Part shown: piece after piece, positions 17,888-27,195 of the stretch | Numbering within the stretch: the first letter of the stretch is position 1 | Layout: each line of letters opens with the position of its first letter | Origin: Eubacteriaceae bacterium | GTDB lineage: Bacteria > Bacillota > Clostridia > Lachnospirales > Lachnospiraceae | Assembly: GCA_902363805.1 (NCBI GenBank) | Contig: CABJBF010000005.1 | Location: 1-64,000 of the forward strand | DNA length: 64,000 nt | Direction of reading: 5' to 3' | The notes under the pieces: model-generated | Database searches by the model: none | The model's input: the letters and a program-made list of their open reading frames with translations, nothing else | What the model was told of the DNA's origin: nothing | Position numbers and translations under genes: made by a program

Positions 17888-18948
17888 TGTTTGTCCTCCA
17901 TAGCCTCAAGTAACGCCTTAACCCCATAGTATAAGGTCTTCTGCTGTATTGGAGAGAGAACATCCTGGTCGATATATTTTTCAATAAACATTCCTAACAG
18001 ATTATCTTTATTTCTTTCATATAATTCTTCAAAATCATAGTCAGGCTCTGTTCGGTCCGTTACGGATACTACATTTCCTACCTGAGCCAGACCTTCTAAG
18101 TCAATATCAAAATCAGGATTTCTATAACCTACTATTGTTACTTTATATATATTATCTCTGCCTTCTTTTTCTATAAATTCCATAAGAGTGTGTCGCAGTT
18201 CCATATTTGTAGCATTTGTAGTTACCGTCATTTCCGCATGTTTATATTCTCTCTTAGAAAAAGACTGGAATCTTATATTCAAATTCTGCTTAGTTACTTC
18301 TCCATATATAAATCCTCTAGGGCCTATTTCATTTACATCAATAGGTTCAAGGGAACCTGAATATGCCATTCTGTTAGCTTCATCCAAATCCGGAATGTGA
18401 ATGTGTCCAAATGCCACATAGTCAAATCCCTCAAGCATTATCTTTCTTTTATTAATAGGAATATGCTTATCATCACCACCGTGAGCTACAAGAATGTTAA
18501 TCCTATATGGATTTTTTATTTGTATATCATCATACAGCGGTTCTGTTATTTCATTTTTATAATAACTTAATCCATACACATCAACGCCCAAATCATCTAT
18601 AGGCACACAATCTACTGTTTTGCTATCAAGAAAATAAACGTTCTTATTCCATTCAAAATTTCTATAAAACGAACCTTTTTTTATTGCATCATGATTTCCT
18701 GCACACAACACAACCTTTGTATCCGGAATCGTTGAAAACAGGTAGTCTACCTCCTTCAATTCCCTTAACAATGGCTGTCTATGGAATAAATCTCCTGCAA
18801 TTATGAGTAATTCTATTTCATCTTCCTTAACTTTTTTTATTAATCTTTCAAATGTTCCCCACATTTCATCTCCCCTGTGGACTGCCCAATCCATTTTACT
18901 TTCCGGCGTTGCCCCTAGATGAATGTCGGCTGTGTGTATGAACCGCAT
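17884..18948 (-). CDS. yhaO: YhaO-type DNA repair exonuclease (metallophosphoesterase)
   Basis: A 354-residue SbcD/Mre11-like protein. The calcineurin-like phosphoesterase motifs are in order: HTADIHLGA (residues 5-13), AGDLFHR, CAGNHD, LVAHGG and FGHIH. It should supply the Mn-dependent nuclease of a complex with the ATPase encoded immediately downstream. AGGAG lies nine bases before the ATG. The two genes are translationally coupled. Confidence 0.93.
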   Translation of the reverse strand: MRFIHTADIHLGATPESKMDWAVHRGDEMWGTFERLIKKVKEDEIELLIIAGDLFHRQPLLRELKEVDYLFSTIPDTKVVLCAGNHDAIKKGSFYRNFEWNKNVYFLDSKTVDCVPIDDLGVDVYGLSYYKNEITEPLYDDIQIKNPYRINILVAHGGDDKHIPINKRKIMLEGFDYVAFGHIHIPDLDEANRMAYSGSLEPIDVNEIGPRGFIYGEVTKQNLNIRFQSFSKREYKHAEMTVTTNATNMELRHTLMEFIEKEGRDNIYKVTIVGYRNPDFDIDLEGLAQVGNVVSVTDRTEPDYDFEELYERNKDNLLGMFIEKYIDQDVLSPIQQKTLYYGVKALLEAMEDKQ

Positions 18949-18965
18949 GTTGAATGATTCTCCTT

Positions 18966-21074
18966 TTATTCATAATTTTCTTCAAATGTCCAAATTTTTT
19001 GTCCATTATAATCTGTAACAAGGCCTTTATTTGTCTTCGCTACTGTTTCTGCCTCATTTTGATTATAATATATTCCAAATAAATTTCCACCCGCATATAC
19101 AAAATATTGGTCCTGTGCTGCAGGCTTTATTATTGTATTTACTTCTGTTGATTTTTTGTATTTAATGGAAGCTTCCTCTACTTTTAATTCATTCTTTCCA
19201 CTTAACTGGTTTACAAATGAAATTGCAAGTTCTTTAAGCTTTAATGTATCCGCAAAATAACTTGATTTTGTCTTTGTTTCTAATTTTTCAGTATTATCTA
19301 TAAGTTGATCATCAGAAATAGCTTTGCCCTTCTTTTCTCTCTTCATGTTAATAATAGTGTCTGTTATTTCAACACCTGTAATAACTGTATTGTCAGAAGA
19401 ATATGAAGTTATTTCGTTATAATCTTTGTCTATAATTTTTAAAGTATCTATACGCATACTGTCCGAAACATTCTCAGGTTTTGTTATACCATAGATAAGA
19501 TTGTTTCCTGTATATCCACACGCTGACAACTTTTCGCCATTTTCTCCTGTAAGTTTTTTCTCCTTACCTGTCGTCAAATCTATTACCGTAATACTATCAC
19601 TATTCATTGTTGTCAAATCGGTATTATAAGCAATTGCTGTTTTTGACTGATTTATCGCATAAGAACCGTCAGGCATATTTTCAACAATTTTGCCGCTTTC
19701 CTTTGTTCCTATATTAACATAATATAAACTGTTATCTAACATGAAATAAATTGTTCCATCATTTACATAACATAATTTGTGAATCTGTTTGTCAATCATC
19801 TCTGCAGGCTGGCTAAATGGAATAAACAACAATTCTTTACTTTCATTACTTTCTTTATCATAATGAAATACTGAAATACCATTTTCTCCTAAATGTTCAT
19901 TACTTGGACTGTATCCATAAACCAGGAAATTGGCATTGCCTTTATCATCTGTCTGAATCATCTTTGCCTTTGTCATTCTGTTTTCTGACACACTTTTGGC
20001 ATCAAGTGCAAATAATTTTTTCATTCCATTTGATGTTAAATCCATTGTATAAACATCGCCATTAATTTCAAATCCAATGTACTGTCCATTTTCACTTTCA
20101 GCAACGTCTATTGTTTTCTGATTCTGGATTCCTAAATCTATAAAAGCTTTTCCAACATTGTTGTCATTTGCTTCCCATACCTGATTTATTTCTCTATTAT
20201 AATTCAATACATAATTTTGTCCTGAAAAAGTCCATACAACTATTGTTTCTGATACGTTATATGTTTCTTCAACACCTTCTGCATTGCTTGCTTTCACTTG
20301 ATATTCTAGTGTATATGTTCCTGCTTCTCCGCTGTCTTTGATGCAAAACTCTTTTGCTGAAACATTTACATTTCCCTGAAGTTGAGGTTTCATTTCACTC
20401 CACTGCAACATTTTATAACTTGAAGATAATGTCGTATATCCCAAATCATCATTTTTCAAATCTTCATCAGGCTCTAAATATGTCGCAATATTTAATTCTG
20501 TATCCTGTCCTAATGTGCTACTGCTAAACTGCTTTGCAAACGCAATCTGTCCATCTACAAAACTGTCATTCATTACCATGACTCTTGTATAGTAGTATAT
20601 ATTTTCATTATTATTTGTTTCCAATGTTAAAACAAGCTGATATTCCTGTCCCGACTGTAAAATAGCACTGGCATTTATTTCATACAATGTAGTCTTTTCT
20701 GTATTTTCTGTCTGCTTTGCTTCCCCATTGTCTATTAATCGGGAATCTTCCGTGCTTCGCACTTCATACTTCATTCCGACAATTGTTCTGCCATTATTTA
20801 TTATTTTTACAGGTATCACACGACTACTTTCCACCGGAACAATGTTGTCTCTTATATAGTTACTTCCTACTTCTGTTTTATATCCTAATATTGATGCTAT
20901 CTTTTCTGAGCCATAATATGCATCTACTTCAGGAAGCAATTCGTGTTCATTTGTAGTATGATTATTCTTTGTATCCGATGATTTATCAAATACTTTACCT
21001 CTTGTAATACCAAAAACAGCAAGTGTAACCAGTAATATAACAATTACAATTGCTACAACATATCTTTTTTTCAT
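18966..21074 (-). CDS. Membrane-anchored extracytoplasmic protein of unknown function
   Basis: A protein of about 702 residues with a Lys/Arg start, one transmembrane helix (VVAIVIVILLVTLAVFGI) and a large extracytoplasmic part. The first third has beta-rich segments with Asn- and Glu-rich loops. The second half reads like a beta-propeller (repeated blades such as GKEKKLTGENGEKLSACGYTG). The start is uncertain: ATG at 21074 or an in-frame GTG at 21086, both with weak ribosome binding sites. It sits 17 bases upstream of yhaO on the same strand and may share its transcript. I do not recognise a named family. Confidence 0.75.
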   Translation of the reverse strand: MKKRYVVAIVIVILLVTLAVFGITRGKVFDKSSDTKNNHTTNEHELLPEVDAYYGSEKIASILGYKTEVGSNYIRDNIVPVESSRVIPVKIINNGRTIVGMKYEVRSTEDSRLIDNGEAKQTENTEKTTLYEINASAILQSGQEYQLVLTLETNNNENIYYYTRVMVMNDSFVDGQIAFAKQFSSSTLGQDTELNIATYLEPDEDLKNDDLGYTTLSSSYKMLQWSEMKPQLQGNVNVSAKEFCIKDSGEAGTYTLEYQVKASNAEGVEETYNVSETIVVWTFSGQNYVLNYNREINQVWEANDNNVGKAFIDLGIQNQKTIDVAESENGQYIGFEINGDVYTMDLTSNGMKKLFALDAKSVSENRMTKAKMIQTDDKGNANFLVYGYSPSNEHLGENGISVFHYDKESNESKELLFIPFSQPAEMIDKQIHKLCYVNDGTIYFMLDNSLYYVNIGTKESGKIVENMPDGSYAINQSKTAIAYNTDLTTMNSDSITVIDLTTGKEKKLTGENGEKLSACGYTGNNLIYGITKPENVSDSMRIDTLKIIDKDYNEITSYSSDNTVITGVEITDTIINMKREKKGKAISDDQLIDNTEKLETKTKSSYFADTLKLKELAISFVNQLSGKNELKVEEASIKYKKSTEVNTIIKPAAQDQYFVYAGGNLFGIYYNQNEAETVAKTNKGLVTDYNGQKIWTFEENYE

Positions 21075-21122
21075 TTTATGTCTCACTTTCCCATTCCAAT
21101 ATGCCGAAATTTTATTTGCTTA

Positions 21123-21169
21123 AATACGACTTCAGACGGGAAGCTATTTCTCCCCGCCTGTTTCGTATT
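21123..21169 (-). terminator. Hairpin after glgB
   Basis: AATACGA and AGACGGG (left) pair with CCCGCCTGT and TCGTATT (right) around a short loop, 20 bases past the glgB stop. The minus-strand tail is TTTAAGC, a weak T run. It is markedly GC-rich for this DNA. Confidence 0.6.
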
Positions 21170-21188
21170 CATAAGGCACTTCGCCCAT

Positions 21189-23144
21189 TTATTTTTTATT
21201 TACAGCTTTTTTACCCTTAGTGCTTTTTGCATGGCTTTTTCTTGCAGCTACTACTTTTGGGAATTCAAATATAACTGATTCAAATGGATGCAATGGCATG
21301 TCCAAACTATATGGCATTCCGTCACATTCACCTTTTTTAGCTTTATATTTTACTTCCTTTGTTTCTCCTGCTTCTGTTGTGAGAAGTCGTTTGTAGGTGC
21401 CTGCTTTAGGAACTCCCACTCTGTAATCTTCTCTTGCTATAGGAGTAAAGTTTGTTACAAATCCTATTGCATTCTTATAATTTTCTTCTCCTGTCTTTCT
21501 TATAAAACTAAAGATACTTCTATCATTATCATTACAGTTTATCCATTCAAATGCATCGTATCCTTTTGTTTCAGTATACATTGCAGGATATTTTTTGTAT
21601 AAATGTAATAGTTTTTTAACATATTCATGTAAATCTTTATGTTCAGGTTCTTCCAGTAAATACCAGTCAAGACTTCTTGCTTCCGACCATTCCTGAAGTT
21701 GTCCGAAATCCTGTCCCATAAACAATAATTTTCTACCCGGATGTCCAAACATAAATGTATATGCTGTCTTTAAGTTCTTAAACTTATCTGCAGGATATCC
21801 AGGCATCTTGTTTAACATTGAACATTTAAGATGAACTACTTCATCATGTGATAACACTAATATGAAGTTTTCACTAAATGCATATGTTAATCCAAATGTC
21901 ATTTTATTGTGGTTAAATTTCTTGAAATATGGGTCCAATTTTACATATTCAAGGAAATCATGCATCCATCCCATGTTCCATTTATAAGAAAATCCAAGTC
22001 CACCGTCTTTAGGGTCCGCAGTTACCCGTGGCCATGCTGTCGATTCTTCTGCAATTATATATGCCTGTGGATTTCTCTGTTTCATAATACTGCTTAAGTG
22101 CTTAAAGAATTCTATTGCCTCTAAGTTCTTATTATCGCCGTATTTATTTGGAACCCATTGACCGTCCTGTCTTCCATAGTCTAAATATAACATTGATGCT
22201 ACTGCATCTACTCTAAGACCATCAATGTGATATTTTTCCACCCAGAATAATGCATTTGCAATTAAGAAGTTAACTACTTCTGTCTTTGAGTAATCAAATA
22301 TCTTTGTTCCCCAATCAGGGTGTTCTCCTTTTCTTGTGTCCGCATATTCATATAATGGAGTGCCGTCAAACATTGCAAGACCATGTGCATCTTTTGGAAA
22401 ATGTGCCGGTACCCAGTCGAGTATAACACCAATTCCTGCCTTATGGAATTCATCAACTAAATGCATGAATTCTACAGGTTTACCGTATCTGGCTGTTGGA
22501 GCATAATATCCAACAACCTGATATCCCCATGAGCCATCAAATGGGTGTTCCAATACGCCCATTAATTCTACGTGTGTATAACCCATGTCTTTTACATATG
22601 CTACAAGTTCTTTTGCTAATCTCTTGTAATCATAGAATCCGTCTTCGTCGTTTTCATCTACAAAGTCTTTTTTCCATGAACCCATATGTACTTCATATAT
22701 TGACATCGGTTCTTCGTAGTGGTTTTCCTTTTTCTCATGCCATTTTTTATCTTTCCAAGTATAGTCTTCAATATTAGCTACTTTAGATGCATTTCCAGGT
22801 CTCTTTTCTGACCAGAATCCATACGGATCAGATTTGTATAAGGTGTCACCATTCTTTGTTGAAATAACGTATTTATACATTTCACCTTCGCCCACACCCG
22901 GAATGAATAGCTCCCAAATTCCTGAGTCATTTTCCATTTCCATATTGTGGTCAAATCCTATCCAATTGTTAAACTCACCTACTACGCTGACGTTAACAGC
23001 ATTTGGTGCCCACACTGCAAAATACGTGCCCTTTACTCCGTCTATCTCCATTAAATGGGCTCCTAGTTTGTTGTAGATTTCATAATGTGTACCTTGTCCA
23101 AACATATAACAATCGTCTTTTGTTATTATTTTTTTATATTCCAT
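21189..23144 (-). CDS. glgB: 1,4-alpha-glucan branching enzyme
   Basis: A 651-residue GH13 enzyme that makes alpha-1,6 branches in glycogen. An N-terminal CBM48-like domain (FAVWAPNAVNVSVVGEFNNW) precedes the barrel. Catalytic motifs are LRVDAVASMLYLDY with the nucleophile Asp (about residue 313), the acid Glu in IIAEES (about 365) and LSHDEVVH (about 430). The C-terminus is an all-beta domain plus a basic Lys-rich tail. The ribosome binding site is GGAGGG. It starts 22 bases after the aconitase gene ends, so it is probably cotranscribed with it. Confidence 0.97.
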   Translation of the reverse strand: MEYKKIITKDDCYMFGQGTHYEIYNKLGAHLMEIDGVKGTYFAVWAPNAVNVSVVGEFNNWIGFDHNMEMENDSGIWELFIPGVGEGEMYKYVISTKNGDTLYKSDPYGFWSEKRPGNASKVANIEDYTWKDKKWHEKKENHYEEPMSIYEVHMGSWKKDFVDENDEDGFYDYKRLAKELVAYVKDMGYTHVELMGVLEHPFDGSWGYQVVGYYAPTARYGKPVEFMHLVDEFHKAGIGVILDWVPAHFPKDAHGLAMFDGTPLYEYADTRKGEHPDWGTKIFDYSKTEVVNFLIANALFWVEKYHIDGLRVDAVASMLYLDYGRQDGQWVPNKYGDNKNLEAIEFFKHLSSIMKQRNPQAYIIAEESTAWPRVTADPKDGGLGFSYKWNMGWMHDFLEYVKLDPYFKKFNHNKMTFGLTYAFSENFILVLSHDEVVHLKCSMLNKMPGYPADKFKNLKTAYTFMFGHPGRKLLFMGQDFGQLQEWSEARSLDWYLLEEPEHKDLHEYVKKLLHLYKKYPAMYTETKGYDAFEWINCNDNDRSIFSFIRKTGEENYKNAIGFVTNFTPIAREDYRVGVPKAGTYKRLLTTEAGETKEVKYKAKKGECDGMPYSLDMPLHPFESVIFEFPKVVAARKSHAKSTKGKKAVNKK

Positions 23145-23166
23145 ATGGGCCCTCCGTTCGTCTTAT

Positions 23167-25464
23167 TTATACTCTGTTATAATTGATTAAACATCCTTTT
23201 AAGATTATTTCTCTTTCGTCATCTGTCATTTCTCCAAGCTTCAATGTTATTTCTTTCTTTTCCGTTCCGTTCATTACATAAGCTGTGATGTCAGACTTCT
23301 TTTCCTTAATTGCATTTGCAATATCAGGTACAAAGATGTAATCTCCTTTCGCAAATGGTAATTCCATATCTTCATAGATAAATGGAAGCATTCCCCAGTT
23401 GATAAGGTTTGAACGATATCTCTTTGTTGCATATTCATGTGCTATATTTGCCCATCCGCCTAATACTTTCTGACAACTTGCTGCCTGTTCTCTTGCTGAA
23501 CCATCTCCAGGCTTAACTGCATATATTGTACTTCCGATTCCAACTGTTTCTTTGTTTATATTCATTTCAGGGAAGGCTTCTTTTAAACCATTCCATACTT
23601 TTCCAAATTCATCTGAGTGTTCGCATGGGCATTTGCCTGAAACACGAATCTGTTCTGCCTTCTGAACATCCTTTGCATTCTTAACATATTCAGGATCTTT
23701 TCTTGATAATGTAAATTCTGCCAATCCAAGAGGATTTGAACGATATGATGATGTTTCTCCTGAAGGAATTAATTCATCTGTTGTTGTTACAGGGTCATGA
23801 ATTTCTGAAACTACCTTTAACAATAAATTATCTGTTAAAGCTTCCATTTTTGGCCAGTCCTTAATATTAGGTCCAAATTTAATTTCTGTATCAGGGTCTG
23901 CAACTCCGTGTGAATCAAATACTCTGTTAGCGTAAATTGAGCTGTCAAAGTGATATGTTCTTCCTTTATATTCAACATCCATATCTGTTGCTGCTGTAAG
24001 GTATCCCTTATTAGCTGCTGTTGCTGCAATTGAACGTGCATCCATAAGAGCAACTGATGAAATCTGTCCATTCTGTAACTTAGAACCTTCTCTGTTAGGG
24101 AAGTTTCTTGTTGAATGTCTGATACTAAATGCGTTGTTTGAAGGTGTATCTCCTGCTCCAAAACATGGTCCGCAGAATGCTGTCTTCATTACACCGCCGG
24201 CTTCCATAATGTCTGCTGCACATCCATTTTTAATTAATTCCATATATACAGGCATTGATGCAGGATATACGCTTAACGTAAATTCATCTGAGCCAATGTT
24301 ATTGCCTTTTAAGATATCAGCTGCTGCACAGATATTTTCAAATCCACCACCTGCACAACCTGCAATAATTCCCTGTTCTACATAGAATCTGCCATTTCTA
24401 ATCTTATCCTGTAATGAGTATTCAACCTGTCCGTCTAATGATACTAATGCTTTCTTTTCAACATCGTGTAAAATGTCTGCAAGGTTAGCATTTAACTCAT
24501 CAATTGTATATGTATTACTTGGGTGGAAAGGCATAGCTATCATTGGTTTAATCTTGTCTAATTCAACATATACCATTCCATCGTAATATGTTACTGCTCC
24601 AGGATTTAATTCTTTATAATCATCTACTCTTCCGTGAATGTCGTAGAATTCTTTAATCTTTTCATCTGTTCTCCAAATAGATGAAAGACATGTTGTTTCT
24701 GTTGTCATAACGTCAACACCAATTCTGAAATCAGCACTTAAGTTACTTACACCAGGTCCAACAAATTCCATTACTTTATTGTTTACATATCCATTAGCAA
24801 ATACTTCACCAATAATTGCAAGAGCAACGTCCTGAGGTCCAACTCCCTTTGCAGGTGCTCCTGTCATATAGATACCGATTACACCCGGCATGTTAATGTC
24901 ATATGTCTGAGATAATAACTGTTTGACTAATTCAGGTCCGCCTTCTCCCATTGCCATAGTTCCCAAAGCACCGTAACGTGTATGAGAATCTGAGCCTAAA
25001 ATCATCTTTCCACCGCCTGCAAGCATTTCTCTTGCAAACTGATGAATTACTGCCTGATGAGGTGGTACATAAACTCCACCGTATTTCTTTGCACATGTAA
25101 GTCCAAACATGTGGTCATCTTCATTAATAGTTCCACCTACTGCACATAAACTGTTGTGACAGTTTGTAAGTACATATGGTATTGGGAATTTCTCTAATCC
25201 TGAAGCTCTTGCTGTCTGGATAATTCCTACGAATGTAATATCATGTGATGTCAGTTTATCAAATTTAATCTGGAGTTTTTCCATGTTTCCAGATGTATTA
25301 TGGCTGTTTAAAATGTTATATGCCATTGTATTCTTAGCTGCTTCTTCTTTTGTTAGATAATTCTGGCCTAATTTTGATTTTAAAATTTCTTCAGAATCGT
25401 CCCCAACTTCAATTACTTCGTTACCGTTTAAAAGGTAAGCTCCACCTTTACTTAATGTAATCAT
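23167..25464 (-). CDS. Aconitate hydratase family protein
   Basis: A 765-residue [4Fe-4S] hydro-lyase of the aconitase superfamily. Cluster-binding cysteines are apparent in GCAGGGFEN (about residue 370) and [10 protein letters not shown] (about 431). The active-site strings [11 protein letters not shown] and NFPNREGSK and the C-terminal swivel domain ([13 protein letters not shown]) are intact. Aconitase (citrate to isocitrate) is the likely role, but gut Firmicutes carry related hydratases of less certain substrate, so acnA is not assigned. The ATG at 25464 is preceded by AGGAGG; the open frame upstream of it is not used. Confidence 0.88.
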   Translation of the reverse strand: MITLSKGGAYLLNGNEVIEVGDDSEEILKSKLGQNYLTKEEAAKNTMAYNILNSHNTSGNMEKLQIKFDKLTSHDITFVGIIQTARASGLEKFPIPYVLTNCHNSLCAVGGTINEDDHMFGLTCAKKYGGVYVPPHQAVIHQFAREMLAGGGKMILGSDSHTRYGALGTMAMGEGGPELVKQLLSQTYDINMPGVIGIYMTGAPAKGVGPQDVALAIIGEVFANGYVNNKVMEFVGPGVSNLSADFRIGVDVMTTETTCLSSIWRTDEKIKEFYDIHGRVDDYKELNPGAVTYYDGMVYVELDKIKPMIAMPFHPSNTYTIDELNANLADILHDVEKKALVSLDGQVEYSLQDKIRNGRFYVEQGIIAGCAGGGFENICAAADILKGNNIGSDEFTLSVYPASMPVYMELIKNGCAADIMEAGGVMKTAFCGPCFGAGDTPSNNAFSIRHSTRNFPNREGSKLQNGQISSVALMDARSIAATAANKGYLTAATDMDVEYKGRTYHFDSSIYANRVFDSHGVADPDTEIKFGPNIKDWPKMEALTDNLLLKVVSEIHDPVTTTDELIPSGETSSYRSNPLGLAEFTLSRKDPEYVKNAKDVQKAEQIRVSGKCPCEHSDEFGKVWNGLKEAFPEMNINKETVGIGSTIYAVKPGDGSAREQAASCQKVLGGWANIAHEYATKRYRSNLINWGMLPFIYEDMELPFAKGDYIFVPDIANAIKEKKSDITAYVMNGTEKKEITLKLGEMTDDEREIILKGCLINYNRV

Positions 25465-25819
25465 TATCGTCCTCCTAAATGCCATTAAATATACATATCA
25501 ATCTCAGAATGTATTTCAGTTTATTATACATTTTTTTAGCCTTTTATGCAATGCCGACGGACGTTTGTCTGCATTAATAATTGATGTTTTTAACCATAAT
25601 AGACACATTTCTAATTCACGTCGAATTTCTTATATTGTAAATTAGCAGTTTTTGTTTTATATTACTTTCTAAAGGGAGGGTCTAAATAGAGAGTTTGTCC
25701 TTTTATTTTGTGAAGTAAACTCTTGTTTTATAATACTTAGTTTCATCGCTTGGTTTATTTTTGACTGATTTATTCGAAATTAAACCTTTATTATGTATTT
25801 AGTTTTATGGAGGGGTTTT
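25465..25819. other. Divergent intergenic region (aconitase / glycosyltransferase)
   Basis: No ORF is supported. It must hold both promoters. Near the glycosyltransferase side AGAGTTT (25690-25696) can pair with AAACTCT (25728-25734), forming a leader stem-loop. GACGGACGTTTGTC near 25557 is a partial palindrome. Confidence 0.35.
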
Positions 25820-26950
25820 ATGATTATTGCAATGGTATGCGATTTCTTAGGTGAGGAAAACAATGGTACCACCATTTTTTGCTACAATTTAATTGAATGG
25901 TTAACAAGACACGGACATTCTGTAAATATTATTTGTCCGGATAAAGACAAGTCTGATATAAATTCATGTTTTGTTGTTCCTCAAAAAAAGCATTTAACTA
26001 GTATTGAAAAGCGTTTTGCCAATCAGGGGCTTGTATTTGCGAAGCCAAAGCGTTCTGTTATTAGGAAGGCTGTTTTGGGAACAGATGGGGTTTTAATAAT
26101 TACGCCATTTTCTCTTGGAAAATATGTTACAAAATACGCTTTGGAGCACCACATTCCTGTAATGGCGACTTTTCAATGTCAGGCAGATTCGCTTATTCGT
26201 CCTATTCGAATTGGTTCCAAAGATAAATATAAAAAGAAAATTTACAAACAATTTTATGAACAGGTATACAAATATTGTCAGGCTATACATTTTCCATCTG
26301 CGTTTTTATGCAGAGATTTTGAAAAATATATCGGATACACTCCTCATTATATTATTTCCTCGGGAATTAGTTCTGATTTTAGCAAAAAAGTATCATGCCA
26401 CAGACCTGTAGACAGCAATTTTAGAATTATATATATTGCACGTTTATCTAAACACAAAAATCACAAAGTACTAATTAACGCTGTAAACATGAGTAAATAT
26501 AAAAACAGAATTCAACTTATTTTTGCGGGTGATGGAGATTACAAATCTTCAATTGAGCGTGACGCCTGCGGACTTATAAATCAACCTATTATTCGTACAT
26601 ATTCAAGGCCTGAATTATTAGAAGTTATTGCGACTTGCGATTTATATGTTCATGCTGCAAGCGAAGAAACTGAGGGCATTGCCTGCCTCGAAGCGGCCAC
26701 ATGCGGACTTGTTCCTATCATAAACGATTCACCTAATTCCGCCGCTCCTGCTTATGCAATAGATGAAAAAAATTTGTTTAATTATAACGATGCTGCTGAC
26801 CTTGCTGAAAAGATAGATTATTGGCTCGACCATCCAAAAGAACGTGATGAAAGAAGTTTAGAATATCTTGATTTCACAAAAAAATACAGTTTAGCCGAAT
26901 CTATGAGTGCCATGGAAAAGATGTTTAAGCTTGTAATTTATAAGCAGTGA
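25820..26950 (+). CDS. Glycosyltransferase family 4
   Basis: A 376-residue GT-B fold retaining glycosyltransferase. The N-terminal domain starts MIIAMVCDFLGEENNGTT with the donor/acceptor loop. The C-terminal domain has IIYIARLSKHKNHKVLI, FAGDGDYKSSIE and the E-x7-E motif (EETEGIACLEAATCG). The family includes diacylglycerol glucosyltransferases and polysaccharide glycosyltransferases; the lack of an operon leaves the acceptor open, though a glycolipid role is plausible. The ATG at 25820 has TGGAGGGG upstream, which supports it over an in-frame start at 25793. Confidence 0.88.
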   Translation: MIIAMVCDFLGEENNGTTIFCYNLIEWLTRHGHSVNIICPDKDKSDINSCFVVPQKKHLTSIEKRFANQGLVFAKPKRSVIRKAVLGTDGVLIITPFSLGKYVTKYALEHHIPVMATFQCQADSLIRPIRIGSKDKYKKKIYKQFYEQVYKYCQAIHFPSAFLCRDFEKYIGYTPHYIISSGISSDFSKKVSCHRPVDSNFRIIYIARLSKHKNHKVLINAVNMSKYKNRIQLIFAGDGDYKSSIERDACGLINQPIIRTYSRPELLEVIATCDLYVHAASEETEGIACLEAATCGLVPIINDSPNSAAPAYAIDEKNLFNYNDAADLAEKIDYWLDHPKERDERSLEYLDFTKKYSLAESMSAMEKMFKLVIYKQ

Positions 26951-27016
26951 TTGCTTGTTTTTTAGCTGGATTTGTGCCATGGTGGAAGTGTTTTTGGATT
27001 GACTTAAGATTAAAAA

Positions 27017-27050
27017 CAGAGGTGCATTGGCAATCGCCAATGCACCTCTG
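27017..27050 (-). terminator. Terminator for the GH3 gene
   Basis: A perfect 15-bp stem (CAGAGGTGCATTGGC, 27017-27031, pairing with 27036-27050) has a four-base loop. On the minus strand it is followed by TTTTT, so it ends the leftward GH3 transcript. It may also stop the converging glycosyltransferase transcript. Confidence 0.9.
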
Positions 27051-27107
27051 CTAATTAAGGAATTTTTACATCCCATTTTTTTATTAAATTCAAACTATTG
27101 TAAATTC

Positions 27108-27195
27108 ATTTCTAACTTGATTAAATTCAATTATTCTAACTTGCCGAATTTATTTCTAGTTCGATTAAATTCAATTATTCCAAGTTATTATCTAG
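27108..27195. repeat. 44-bp tandem repeat overlapping the GH3 stop codon
   Basis: ATTTCTAACTTGATTAAATT begins at 27108 and a variant (ATTTCTAGTTCGATTAAATT) at 27152; both continue into CAATTATTC. The second unit runs through the GH3 stop codon (27188-27190). Confidence 0.8.
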
